In this document: positions 11,754 through 23,079 of the stretch, piece by piece | Position numbering within the stretch: position 1 is the first letter of the stretch | How the letters are laid out: each line of letters starts with the position of its first letter | Assembly (NCBI GenBank): GCA_015499995.1 | Contig: JADNRV010000116.1 | Coordinates: forward strand, 1-64,000 | Length of the DNA: 64,000 nt | Reading direction: 5' to 3' | Origin: Flammula alnicola | Lineage: Eukaryota > Basidiomycota > Agaricomycetes > Agaricales > Strophariaceae | Program-made: the position numbers and the translations under genes | The notes under the pieces: model-generated | The model's input: the letters and a program-made list of their open reading frames with translations, nothing else | What the model was told of the DNA's origin: nothing | Database searches by the model: none

Positions 11754-12808
11754 ATGGCGACGGTATTTGCTCCTCGACATCTCTCACACGACCTCCTCCA
11801 TGCAACACCGCAATTGCGACGATGGATGAGCGTTCGACCTGCCTCGGGGGATCCGACACCTCAAATTCCCCGCAAGAAAGTCACCATCCAGGCTTTGCAT
11901 GCTCTTCGTAAATCCAAGACACCGATTACGATGTTAACGGCGTACGATTACCCATCAGCATTGGCGTGTTCATCGTCACCACTTACGGACATCACTCTTG
12001 TCGGCGATTCGTTGGCGCAGGTGTGCTTGGGGTATTCATCGACAACCCAGCTTACCTTGTCGGAGATGATCCACCATACGCGGGCAGTAGCACGGGGCAC
12101 AACGCATCCGTTTCTTGTCGCAGATATGCCGTTCGGTTCCTACCACACGTCGGTTCACGATGCCGTGATGAACGCAGTCCGCCTCGTTCAGGAGGGAAGA
12201 GTTGAGGGTGTCAAACTCGAGGGCGGCCGCGAGATCGTGGAAGTGGTACGGCGTTTAACAGACGTGGGGATTCCGGTCATGGCACATGTGGGACTCCTGC
12301 CACAGAGACATGGCGCGATGTCTGGATATAAGGTGCAAGGCCGAAGTGTGGAGGGTGCGCAAAAAGTTGTCATGGATGCTTTGGCACTTGAGGAAGCGGG
12401 AGCATTTGCTGTGGTCGTCGAAGCCGTTCCTCAGGAATTGGGTAAGTATGTCACGGATCGCCTAAAAATACCGACCATTGGGATTGGAGCAGGTCCTCAT
12501 ACGAGTGGGCAGGTGAGTTTGTTTCACTGCTTTCTCCGACGCCCTCTCATTTCTCCACCAAACTGATATTCTCATCTTAGGTCCTCGTGTATGACGACGT
12601 TTTGGGTACTTGGTCGGGGCACAAGGCCAAATTCGTTCGACGTTTCGCAAATTTGAAGGAGGTGCGAGACAAGGGTATTCAAAGCTTCAACGAGGCAGTC
12701 AGAGCTGGCACATTCCCCGACCCTGAGGCCGAGAGCTATACCATGGATAAGCTGGAATGGGCGCGGTTCATCATGGAGAATGAAATCCCGGAAGGCGAAC
12801 GAAAATAA
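11754..12808 (+). CDS. panB: 3-methyl-2-oxobutanoate hydroxymethyltransferase (ketopantoate synthase)
   Basis: The enzyme transfers a hydroxymethyl group from 5,10-methylene-tetrahydrofolate to alpha-ketoisovalerate. This is the first committed step of pantothenate and CoA synthesis (yeast counterpart ECM31). Exons are 11754-12512 and 12581-12808, giving 328 aa. The TIM-barrel family motifs are all present: TAYDYPSA (about 62-69), VGDSLAQV with Asp85, VADMPFGSY with Asp124, VKLEGG (153-158), the GYKVQGR loop, the Glu in VVVEAVP near 223, and IGIGAG. The two Asp residues correspond to the Mg2+ ligands of the bacterial enzyme. The first ~35 residues are rich in Arg, Ser and Ala and lack acidic residues early on, which suggests a mitochondrial presequence. 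The single 68-bp intron sits just after TSGQ in the last third. Length and motifs are normal, so I expect an active enzyme. Confidence 0.95.
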
Positions 12809-13544
12809 GCGTGTGGGGAACTTAAATATCTTCAACGCTATCACCAGATCTAGTAATTGTACAAGGGAAATTTAAAAGAAGTCAGCATGCTGTATAATTA
12901 TCTTTCACTTATCATCCATTTGTATAGTACTGACCTGTATCGCTCATACATCCATCGTAATGATTAGCATGCTTTGATTGAAGCTGGATTGTAGAATGAG
13001 GGGCGAACTTCGAAGGCAGTCAAAATTCAATTTTGGTCATGACCTGAACATTGGACGGTGTCAACGATCTGAATACGACTTAGTCGGACTTACACAATTT
13101 GATATCGACCTCATACTCAAAACTTGCTCAAAACTCGCGTTAGGCTCGCGTATCCAGGACCAAATCGGACGAAGCGCTGAGAACTTGCAAAAGAACTTGC
13201 AAAAGTATCACATGTTGGCTTGGAGCACTCATCTACGCACTAGACGATATAACACGCCCAGCATTCCTCATTTTCCGGCCATTCTCTACCGTTTTGTGTA
13301 TCTGAGTCCTCTTCCATGCCGCTGGTAGAAGATCTGGAACGCGCTTGTGTTTAAATCTAGCCTCAAATCTGGAAGGGGCGCATATAAGCAGGATTCAGAA
13401 CCGCGAGTACGTCCTTGCACCATCGATAAAAATTACCTGTTCTTACTTTCTTCGTATTCGTGCCGACCTTGTTTCTATTGCCTGTTCAACGTATGTATTC
13501 CACGCGCAGGCCGTGCATTCGGCGTGTCTCATTGCGCGACGGGG
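12809..13544. other. intergenic, nothing recognised
   Basis: A few overlapping plus-strand frames of 75-116 codons (12978-13607) have no domain. A short direct repeat (AAGAACTTGCAA twice, about 13180-13203) is present. The region runs up to the TATA box of the GH71 gene. Confidence 0.5.
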
Positions 13545-13552
13545 TATAAATA
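13545..13552 (+). promoter_or_regulatory. TATA box of the GH71 gene
   Basis: TATAAATA occurs 84 bp before the ATG at 13629 in a GC-rich context (GGGGTATAAATACC). The position is typical for a core promoter. It also argues that transcription starts close to this ATG, which matters because the encoded glucanase lacks a visible signal peptide. Confidence 0.5.
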
Positions 13553-13628
13553 CCAGTCCCATACAACGTTAACACCTGGCATTCTTAACTCGCTTCGTCT
13601 TGTCTAGGCTGCTCATCTTGAATCAGCC

Positions 13629-15720
13629 ATGTCTGACTCGGAGACGATAAAGTCCAAGAACGAAGCGCCCCAAAGAGGGGACACGAACCAAGGACAGCGT
13701 GCCTTCAATTTCGCACAGCCATTGCAAACTTTTCAGTGGACCAAGAATGCACAGGCTGGTGCACACGTCGAGCTCAACTTTGGTAGAGACGCTGGAGCGG
13801 CGAAGATTAAGGAGGCTTCGACTGCCGGAACGAGGAATTATGTTTTCGCTCAGTAAGTTCTCAACAAGCTATCTTGCATATCTTTATTGACGCCTCGGTG
13901 ACAGCTTTATGGTTGGAAACACATATGTTCGTCCTCTCTGAACTACACGCGTGATTGGACGATCTGACTTTGTAGTTCGCTCTCCAGCCATATACTATCG
14001 ACGATTGGTTGGCAGATATCAAACTAGCAGCCTCGCAAGACATGTATGATCATTTCTCTTCCTTTCATGTTGGACGTGGCCAAAATTATTGATTACAGAG
14101 ACGGCTTTGTACTAAATGTTGGAGCCGAGGACTGGCAGAGGCAGCGCTCAGCGGATTGCTTCGCGGCGTCAAAGCGACTCCCGGATTCAACTAATTTCAA
14201 GTTTTTCTTCAGCTTTGACATGACGTATGTTCCCTTCCAACCTTCCTATAGCATCTCGCTCAATTTATGCCTATAAAGCTCTATTCTAGGTAATTCGACT
14301 GGAGATGTTCAGCTGTTCCGGAACTATATGTCAGCAAATTATCAAAGCCCACGTATGTTCAAGCACCCTCGGAATGGCAACATCGTTGTGTCCACTTTCT
14401 CTGGAGAGAGTAGCACATTTGGCCAAGGAAGCACGGAGAATGGTTGGGCGTATCTGAAGTCCGAATTAAACAAGATTTTTCCTGTGTGTTTTCTTTTTCT
14501 TCTCTTTTCTTTCAAATTCAAACTAAACGGAATATGCGAGCAGATCTACTTCATTCCGTCTTTCTTCATCAACCCAGCACGCTATCCTGGCATTTCTGCT
14601 ATGGACGGTGCCTTCAACGTATGTGCTTCCATGATTCCTTATTATTAGTATAAACCCCTGATTCTAAATGGGTCCTCTTTTAGTGGAACGGTGGCTGGCC
14701 GATACAGCTGAAGGCAGGGATGTCTCGATCTGAGATCGAGAACGCGCAGCTTGACTCGGACCTCAAGCATCTTCAATACCTCACAGGCGGGCGTACTTTT
14801 ATGGCCGCGGTTTCACCCTGGTTTTTCACCGTAAGACTCACAACTCGGCCTATCGCTGCTTTCATCTAACAAATTTCTTTAAGCATTACGGACCAGATAC
14901 TTGGAACAAGAACGTATGCTTGCCTACTCCTTTTGAGGTTATTTTTTTTTCACCACAGTTGTTAGTGGATCTATCGTGGCGACGACTGGCTATTCGTCAA
15001 GCGCTGGCAGCAGTTGATCTCTATGAGAGATCGTATTGACATGGTCCAAATTATATCTTGGAATGGTAATTAAATGTTGTTTCTCGACCTTAGGGTACTA
15101 AAACCTTTCGTTAGACTACGGAGAGTCGCATTATATCGGCCCAATCAAAGTGAGTTCAGCCCACCTTTACTACCTATTCAGATCTTTCATCTTCTGTACT
15201 CTAGGGTGCTCAGCCCAACTCGCAAGCCTGGGTCGATGGATATCCTCACACAGCCTGGTTGTACTTGAACCGATATTTTACAAAGGCTTTCCAGACAGGG
15301 ACTTATCCTGCTATCACTAAAGATCAGATATTCATGTGGGCACGTCCTCATCCCAAGAATTCCACCTCGGCTGATGCGGTACCTCGCCCCACTAACTGGC
15401 AGCTGGTAAGTTTAGTTTCATAAGTTACAAGTCTCGATTAAATGACGATTTGCCTTCAGACGGACGATACTGCATGGATGGTCGTGTTCGCTACCGCTGA
15501 AGCCTCGATCGAAGCTTATACCACTGACGACACTAAGGTGACATTCTCAGTCAAAGCTGGGATGACCAAACTCTCGTTCCCTCTCAAAGCAGACGGCGGC
15601 ATGAAAGCCTCCATGATTCGCAACTACAGAGTTGTGGCGGAATGCAACCCGATTGCATACAGGTTCGAAAGTAGGCCCGGGGTGTACAACTTCAATGCAT
15701 GTGTTGCAATGTCCCCTTGA
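13629..15720 (+). CDS. GH71 alpha-1,3-glucanase (mutanase family), no signal peptide seen
   Basis: Glycoside hydrolase family 71 cleaves alpha-1,3-glucan, a fungal wall polymer. Twelve exons: 13629-13852, 13905-13926, 13988-14043, 14099-14224, 14279-14483, 14544-14618, 14684-14830, 14884-14913, 14966-15065, 15115-15149, 15205-15405 and 15460-15720 (493 aa). After a ~75-residue polar N-terminus come FAHFMVGNTYPYTIDDW, DIDGFVLNVGAEDW, FKFFFSFDMT, IPSFFINP, FNWNGGWP and IISWNDYGESHYIGPI, in the order normal for GH71. A beta-rich C-terminal part ends in FNACVAMSP. Exons of 22 and 30 nt are needed to keep the frame. The exon 5 acceptor is an AAG at 14278, because the nearby TAG would introduce a stop. 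The start begins MSDSETIKSK, with no hydrophobic leader, so an extra upstream exon or unconventional export should be considered. The gene is convergent with the peptidase gene. Confidence 0.93.
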
Positions 15721-15969
15721 GCAACCAGGCTTTGATCAACCATTTCTTTTATCGGAAGCCTTCCAGCGACTATTATTTTCACGAGATTGAACTATATGCG
15801 AGTAGAAACGGGTAATTGGCGACATAGATAAACAACATTCCATAGTATAAGGACCACATGGCATGACTGGGGATGGTATATTCAGAAAAAGAGCATGCGA
15901 ATGACGATGCAGACCTATAATTACTATAAACTTGTACAGGGGAATCTTTCTCGTTAACGAGTTACATTA

Positions 15970-18113
15970 TCAATCAAACTCTCGTTTAGAAATCTTGAAA
16001 AGCTTCTTCATAACGTCACTAGAGTCTGCGTGAATGCCATCGTGAACCAATTGGTTTGTGATGTATTGCTCAGTGTTCTTGATCTTTGCCGCTGTGTCCT
16101 GTGCAAAGCTGAAGTCGACATACATGTCGTTGAAGTATCTGTGGAATTTTATCATCAAATGAAGTTCTGCTAAACCCGGATCCTTAGATAGATACACGTA
16201 CGTCGCCGCAGAGACTGGGACTTCATTCTTTGACAATTGTTCAAGGTCATAGAGAGGTGGCCAAGAACTGTCTTTGGCTAAGATCTCTGCTGCTCCTTTC
16301 CATGGGCGAAGGTTGGCATAGTCATCGAACATGTCGGGAAAGATCTAGTAAATATATTAGCCTGATATATTGAGAATATATGCAATATAAAATACCATCT
16401 CTCCCGTGAAATAGACGGGGATATCGATTGCTTGTGTTCTCATCTTTGTCCATGAAAACTGGTCATATTTCTGAAGAGTCCGTTCTGCAGACCAGTTCGA
16501 CGCTTTTCTGGTGGGGGTATTAATAAGGAAATACAAGACGAAATCTTTCCGCTTACCCTTGACAATAAAGAGGCTCATGGAGTATCGCGTACAATGGATT
16601 ACCGTCGAAAGACTGACGCTGCTCAACATTTTGAAGAGTTTTGTAGGATAGCTTCTGGAATAGCTCAAGGTCGTTCGAAGCACGAAAAACGAGTTCTATC
16701 TCTTCGTAAATATCTTTGAGGAAGAAGCTCCCAGGCAGCACCTACGATGAATGGCATCAATGCCACCTATTCAATGAGCTTTAGCTGAACGTGTGCTACT
16801 GGGTAGACGCATATAAAGGTTTACCATGCATTCCGAAAGCGATACCTAGTTGTTGCCACCGGCTCGGGGTCAAACGTCCGCCATTGGGAAGGATGACTTG
16901 ATTCGACGCTAGGTATAGAAGGATGTCCCGAACCTTAACAATGTTGAGATGATGCAGCTTGCTGAACAGAATCGAAGACATACCCTTTTGATATCTTGCG
17001 GATATTTCTTGTAATACACTTCATTGCGCTTCATCACCCGTACTATTCCAATAAAAGAAACTAAATAAAGCTCCCTGAAACATGTCAATGGAGAAAACTC
17101 ACGAGCTAAAGCTTCATATACAGTATCAGGCTGGTCTACCATAGGAGCTAAGCCACCCGTAGTGAAAACTTCCCTGAGACCCGAGCTGTGAAAGGAGAGA
17201 TAGGTAATAGCGCAGAATCCGCCGAAGCTTTGCCCCATCAAAGTCCATTTACGATTTCTATTGCCTAGAAGTTTCTGGCGGATGAATTCGCAATCCTTCA
17301 CTATAATAAACGAGAAAGAAATCAGTCCAGTAGAGGTGGATGCAATTAGGGGAGGTCAAATATGCACCGATGTTGTCTGCGCGGAAATGCTTTAGATATT
17401 GAGCTATCTCCTCATCTGTCTTCACATTCTCCGGGAGGGTATCAGGAGAAAGTGGAGTGCTCAACCCTGTTCCTCTCTGGTCCAGCCAAAGTGTCTACAA
17501 GGAAGAGTTATATTGATTCAATGTGTGTCCTGCAGTTAACGAAATGCACCTGATATTTTTCATGAAGCTGGAGGATAGCGCGTTCATACAACATTCATCC
17601 GAGAAAAAGAATGGCCATTACTTCACCAGGATACCCAGAATTCTTCTGTAAGTTGATTTCAAAGCCGGGACCACCTACGGCGGGAGATAGCGACCGCCAA
17701 GTCAGAAAATGCTTGATGAGAACTTCACAAACCGACTCCACCTTGCAGGTATAACACTGAAAGACCAGACAATTGTAAGAATTGTTGCTAATCTTCCTTG
17801 AAATCGAATAATAAGAATCGACGAAGACTACGCACAGAAAGGCAGCTCTGGGGTGTTGGGTTTAGCTTTGGGGATCATTTGTCGGGCAAAGATGCGTATT
17901 TTCTCTCCATTTGGGTTCGCGTAGTCAAGCGGGACAGCGAAGAAGTGCTCAATGACTTGCAGGTCATCTGAGATGCAACACATCGGAAGATCGATATGGC
18001 GCTCATGTCGAGATTCTATGCAAAGAAAGGAGCATACCTTTGATGCTATAGGTCTCGTTGTAGTCTGGGTCTTTGAAGACCCTTTGCAGCTGGGTGGACG
18101 CAGTGGTTGACAT
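15970..18113 (-). CDS. proline iminopeptidase-like alpha/beta hydrolase (S33)
   Basis: S33 prolyl aminopeptidases release N-terminal proline from peptides. Fourteen minus-strand exons: 18113-18038, 17967-17836, 17756-17742, 17674-17622, 17567-17550, 17494-17368, 17300-17103, 17042-16984, 16933-16825, 16766-16746, 16701-16557, 16507-16396, 16344-16202 and 16138-15970 (458 aa). The oxyanion-hole strand LLYLQGGPGFE, the LWLDQRGTGLSTP motif and the nucleophile elbow GQSFGGFC (Ser nucleophile) are all visible. FDGNPLYAILHEPLYCQG and FPDMFDDYANLRPW follow in the usual order. Three exons are only 15, 18 and 21 nt, each required to complete a family motif. No signal peptide is seen, so a cytosolic enzyme is likely. 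The last intron (16139-16201) is 63 nt without a stop, so retention would add 21 residues. Splice sites are canonical, though the 16702 acceptor (AAG) is less certain. Confidence 0.92.
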
Positions 18114-18677
18114 AGGCGCCATATAAGATACAGATCCTCTAGGCAACTTTGGAGGGCAATAGTGAAACGATGAACTTCTGTGGTCGCTCCGGCGTGCCAG
18201 TGCCCATCGACGGGCCGAAACCAAAGATGTACACGCTGTGTTATTCTTGCGCGTTATTTCATACGGGCGACAGCTCCTGAGATAATGAGCTCTGGGAAAT
18301 AGCTCAACGCGCAGCAGAGAAGTTCTAGTTTGCAGAGACGTCGTGGCAAGGATCAGTAAGCGACCTTTGAAAGATGAATGAGAGTCGGGTACAAGTAACG
18401 TTTGCCTGATCAGAATAATTTTTGGCAGAATTTTAGGCGTAGAATTTTGTAATGATTCGGACCAATTCACGCGAATTGGAGAAAGACGTGGCTAAGGTTC
18501 AAACGTTGAGGAGCCTCTACTTACTATAAGGCAAACAAAGTTCATAGGCCAGGTAAGAAGCATTCGTAATATTGATACATTTAAACATATTGTAACATAG
18601 CGTGGTGCTCCATTAAGTTCGAACAGCGAACATCCACCAGAGAAACTTGAGAGAAACCCGAAACCCCCAAAACCTAG
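18114..18677. other. intergenic, upstream of the peptidase gene
   Basis: This stretch of about 0.56 kb separates the 3' end of the sulfhydryl oxidase gene from the peptidase start; both genes are on the minus strand. The open frame 18003-18470 merely extends the first peptidase exon upstream without an earlier convincing ATG. Nothing else was recognised. Confidence 0.5.
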
Positions 18678-19674
18678 CTAACGTCCACCTCGAATCATAT
18701 CGACTCCTGTCAGGTCATCCTTACCCAGGTCATCCTCCAAGTCCATGGGGTCGGGATTTCCGGAAGATTTTGACCCTGCCTTTGCGGACAAGGGCTCGTC
18801 TCCACAGCCACAGTCATACTCGTCACTTAGATGTGCGCAGTCGAATTCTGGTTTCTTCAGTCGCTTGTTTACTGTATTGTGGACGGCGCAAAGCCTAAGA
18901 TACGATAGTTAGAAGGAGGTATTCAGGAAGACAAGTAAAATACTGCATACCAAAGAGAAGCGGATTTCCTGGACGCGGTCTATTGAGGTCACAAGAGTAG
19001 CAAGGTAAGAGACATAAGGAAAAGGATATATGGAGAACACACCTGCGGGGGGTATTTCGCCAAAAGTTGTTGGAATTCAGCAGCACATTCGCCACATGGA
19101 TATAATCTTGAAGTGAGATGGAAATATGAGCTGAGAGCTTCTCGTTCATCTTGCGTCGGATGCTGCGTAGAGCAATTGTTAGTCGCTGAGCAGTTGAAGC
19201 GGCCTTAGAAACGAACTTCAGGGTATCGTAGAGTGGTGGTATGTCTAGTTTTGGCTGGATTTCAATCTCCTATATGGATACAACTGGAACTCACAATAGT
19301 TTCCAGGTTGCGCGCCCAAGAGCCGCTCTTTGGAAGAAACCGTCGCATAAGAATCTGTATGAAGAACGAAAGATTAACCACGCACTTCGCTGTCTCATTG
19401 CCCAACTTCGACATGATGACGCCGCCTTTCACGCCACTAATTACGGGTGGTTGTGCGCAGACTTGGGACTGTAACATTTTCTCGACACCTCCTTCTCCAA
19501 AGAGTTGTCCTGTCCAAGGATCGATATATGATCTCGAAGGAGGGTGCATCAATGCAATCATCGTCAATACCAGCTGCAAGGAAACAAATGGTGAGCAAGC
19601 GGAAGACACAGGGTTGTACGACTCACCATGGCAAATATTATAAGCACCAATGATTTCGCAAACCTCGAAATCAT
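18678..19674 (-). CDS. ERV2: FAD-linked sulfhydryl oxidase, Erv2-like
   Basis: Erv/ALR oxidases make disulfides and pass electrons from thiols to O2 through FAD. Exons on the minus strand are 19674-19627, 19573-19386, 19327-19295, 19244-19217, 19162-19043, 18979-18951 and 18894-18678, giving 220 aa. The N-terminus is a hydrophobic signal-anchor (MISRFAKSLVLIIFAMLVLT), indicating ER localisation as in yeast Erv2. The Erv fold follows: ALGRATWKLLH, the redox CxxC in RLYPCGECAAEFQQLL, LWLCAVHNTVNKRLKKPEFDC and a final YDCGCG shuttle-type cysteine pair. The C-terminal tail of about 35 residues is acidic and low in complexity. Phase and motifs agree at all six introns. A mitochondrial Erv1 identity is less likely because of the signal anchor and the absence of an N-terminal CxxC domain. 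Confidence 0.93.
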
Positions 19675-20668
19675 TGTCGAAACTGGCAGAACGTAATAGA
19701 TGTGAATGAAATAAAGAGAAGGAGTGTACGTTGTCGACACGGAGATTCGGAAGGGGCCAAAATATTGTTCGCTCGCCGCATTGGGTAAGCCGTTATTGTG
19801 CATTGGTTATTCTCAAAGCCAATAGCTTCCCACTGACGACTTCCCACTGCCACTGCAGATTCGAACCAACTTCCTACCACATCTACTATGATATAGCAGC
19901 TCATACCGATTGCTCAAAATATCCAAGTCATACACGGCACCGCTGCACCAAGAGTTACTCTGGAAGATATTCTCTGAATACAGGGATAGACCTGAACGCC
20001 GAGTATGGGGCAAACCTCCCCCTCACTATGCCTCGACTCGACCTGGAATTCACCCGATAACATTACTTATTGCGCGTCGACCCTCAGGTCCCGAGCAAGG
20101 CGTCGAGTTGCTCCTTTCTGACGCGAACAAAAAGAATTTCATGTAATGCATTGTCGTCTGGCCTATCAAAGGGTTAAAAAAAGCTTCACTTCAGTGCTTG
20201 AAGCTTGAGCGTTGAACGTTGAAACCAGACCCAAGATACATCACGTCCTTCGAAAGTGATATCAATTAGTGGAATTTCTGTCACATATGGAGGATATGCA
20301 AGGGACTTCATTGGTTCCCAACGTCTCTTTCTTGGGCTTGATGGGTCATATGTAAAGAGTGGGACGGACTCGCATCATCCACAACCACAACCGCGTCCAG
20401 CCAATAGAAAAGATACACGCCGTCTATGTAGCCACATTTTAGACCGGACTGCTAGCTTGTCATATTTTTAACACTGACGGAGACTTGAGCGGAGACGGGT
20501 TGATCGTGGTTGTGGACGACCGTCAAAAGGCCGAAATTATAAGAGATTAGATAACAAAAGATAACAAATCGAGTCAGATCTTATACCTTCGACCTTTCAA
20601 AAAAGATAAAACCGTCGGATAGCATCGCTGGCACCTGGATACAGCCCTCACAACCCTCTCACACCAAG
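19675..20668. other. divergent promoter region of ERV2-like and AsnRS genes
   Basis: About 1 kb separates two divergent starts. Frames up to 109 codons on the plus strand and 79 on the minus strand show no domain. Around 20390 and 20510 are two inverted copies of a CCACAACCACAACC-type motif, which may be a chance hairpin or a binding site. Confidence 0.45.
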
Positions 20669-22926
20669 ATGTCTCCGATCTACATCGACGAGACTGCTGG
20701 CTCAGATACCACCGGCAAAGGCAGTCAGGAAGAGCCATACCAATCGCTCGCACTCGCAGTTTTCAACCATGGCGAAGGCGCTGCGTTCCAGATCCGAAAA
20801 TCGCCAGAGGCAACGTATGACGAGCCAACTCAGTCATCGTTGAAAAAGGCTAAAAAGAACGCGGGATCGATTGAAAAGAAGAAGAAGAAACAGGAGGAAC
20901 TCGCAGAGCGCGAGGCGAAAGAGAAAGGCGAAGAAAAGGACAGGAGAGAGAAGCTTTTGGAAGAGAGCAAGAAGATTGTCTTAGAGGAGGATTCGTCTTT
21001 GCCAAAGGCTACAAAGGTGCACTATGTAATGGTCGGTTTTCGTGCTTTGCTGAACGAAAGATTTGTAGGCAAAAATTGAACATCTCGGCGATCTGAGATC
21101 AAAGCGCGTTCGCGTCTTTGGATGGGTGCATCGTCTGCGCCAACAAAAAGATATCATCTTCATTGTCGTTCGCGATGGTACAGGATATCTTCAGACCGTA
21201 TTGTCAGGTCGTGTGGTACGTCGTGTGATAGATATCAGACCGTGATCTGTCGGTTGATCTCGCTTAGGCCCAAACGTACCAAGCGTTGACTCTCACCCTC
21301 GAGTCGTCCGTCGAAGTCGTTGGCACTTTGCAAGAAGTCCCAGAAGGCAAGACCGCACCTGGTGGTCATGAACTGATTGTAGACTACTGGCAAGTCGTAG
21401 GCGCTGCCCCAGGGGCAGATGACGCATTCACCAACAGATTGAACGAGGTATGTCATTCTTGATTCTCACAAGATGCAACTCATATGTAGTTAGAAATCCG
21501 ACCCTTCGATCCAAGCCGACCTCCGTCACCTTGTCCTCCGTGGCGAGACTGCATCGAGCGTTCTTCGCCTGCGCGCCTACCTTCTCTCTGCCTTCCGCGA
21601 ATCGCTCACCTCCGAGAGTCTCATTGAAGTAACACCACCATGCCTCGTGCAAACCCAGGTCGAAGGAGGCGCCACTTTATTCAAGCTCGATTACTACGGC
21701 CAGCCAGCTTTCCTCACTCAGAGCTCCCAGCTTTACCTGGAAACATGTCTTCCCAGTCTCGGAGACGTATTCTGCGTGCAAGAGAGTTTCCGAGCTGAGA
21801 ACAGTCACACCCGAAGGCATCTGAGCGAGTACACGCATTTGGAGGCCGAGTTGGCGTTCATCACATTCAACGACCTTATGGCGCACATCGAGGAAATCGT
21901 GCGTAATCTGCTCGTTCTTCTTTACCAACGTCTAAAGCCCTTCGTTTAGATCTGCAAAACCGTCGACAGCCTCCTCGCCAACCCAACATCAGCAGCGCTC
22001 ATCAAGCAGCTCAACCCGAACTTCCAGGTGCCGGCACGGCCGTTCATGCGCCTCTCCTACGTCGACGCCATCAAATGGTTGAACGACCACGGGATCAAGC
22101 ACCCCGCCGAAGACGCCGAGGGCAACCCGATCAAGGGCGAGGACGGGCAGGTGCAGATGGTAGAACACAAGGTTGGCGACGACATTGCCGAGGCGGCGGA
22201 GAGGCAGATGACGGATATCATTGGCACACCTATTTTCTTGCACGGGTTCCCTGCTGAGCTCAAGGCGTTTTATATGAAGAAGGTACCGACAGAGCCTGGT
22301 GCTACTGGACCGGTGTTCACGGAGAGCTGCGATTTGCTCATGCCGAACGTTGGAGAGATCGTTGGTGAGCTATTCACTTCGCTTGTTCTCCTTTTATTTC
22401 TTGCTTTTCTTTTCGGGTCCTCCTCTGCTGTATCACCGTCGATGGCATCACAATCGCGTCTTTTTACCTTCTTTTTCTCATCTTCTGTCATTTTATCTCA
22501 TCATTCGGCGATTTCGGTTGAAACTTTGATTGCGATAATGTTTCAATCCGCTGATACTTGGGGTTATCGTCCAGGCGGGTCTATGAGGATCGCAGATATG
22601 GAGGAGCTGCTCGCTGCGTACAAACGCGAAGGTATCGACCCCGAGCCTTACTATTGGTTCACTGATCAGCGCAAGTATGGCACATGCGAACATGGAGGAT
22701 ATGGTCTGGGCGTTGAGGTGGGTTTTATTATAAATAACTTGAGCCCAGCTTCTCGGTCTTGTGCTAATGCTCATCTTCGCGATTCAACAGAGGTTCTTGG
22801 CTTGGCTCGCCAACAGGTTTACTGTGCGAGAGTGCTCTTTGTACCCACGGTTAGTCTTCTTCCTTCTAGTCTGCAACGTATGGAATTGACGACCTTGACA
22901 GATGGCCAGGACGCGCTACACCTTAA
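20669..22926 (+). CDS. DED81: asparaginyl-tRNA synthetase, cytosolic
   Basis: This class IIb synthetase charges tRNA-Asn. Exons are 20669-21016, 21069-21215, 21268-21447, 21494-21898, 21950-22364, 22575-22717, 22791-22849 and 22902-22926, giving 573 aa. An N-terminal Lys/Glu-rich extension (about residues 50-116), typical of eukaryotic cytosolic forms, precedes the OB-fold anticodon-binding domain ([16 protein letters not shown] onward). The catalytic core shows [11 protein letters not shown], motif 2 in [19 protein letters not shown] and motif 3 in [14 protein letters not shown], which is split by an intron between GVE and RFL. The final exon adds WPGRATP, the usual C-terminal end in eukaryotic AsnRS. 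No mitochondrial presequence is visible. The intron at 22365-22574 (210 nt) is the longest of the gene. The 3' end is 153 bp from the end of the convergent DPH5 gene, so both also serve translation-related roles by coincidence of position. Confidence 0.95.
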
Positions 22927-23079
22927 GCATATTCCTTCTAGAGAGATTTTTGGTTCATATAGAGGTTCTCATGCTTGTGCTCTTTTTAAGTTTGATTGTT
23001 TTCGATCTCTTCGCTTCGGCCATTGTATACCTCCTTTTTTCTAAGAAAGCCCCAAAATCAAAACGGAAAATACTCGATT

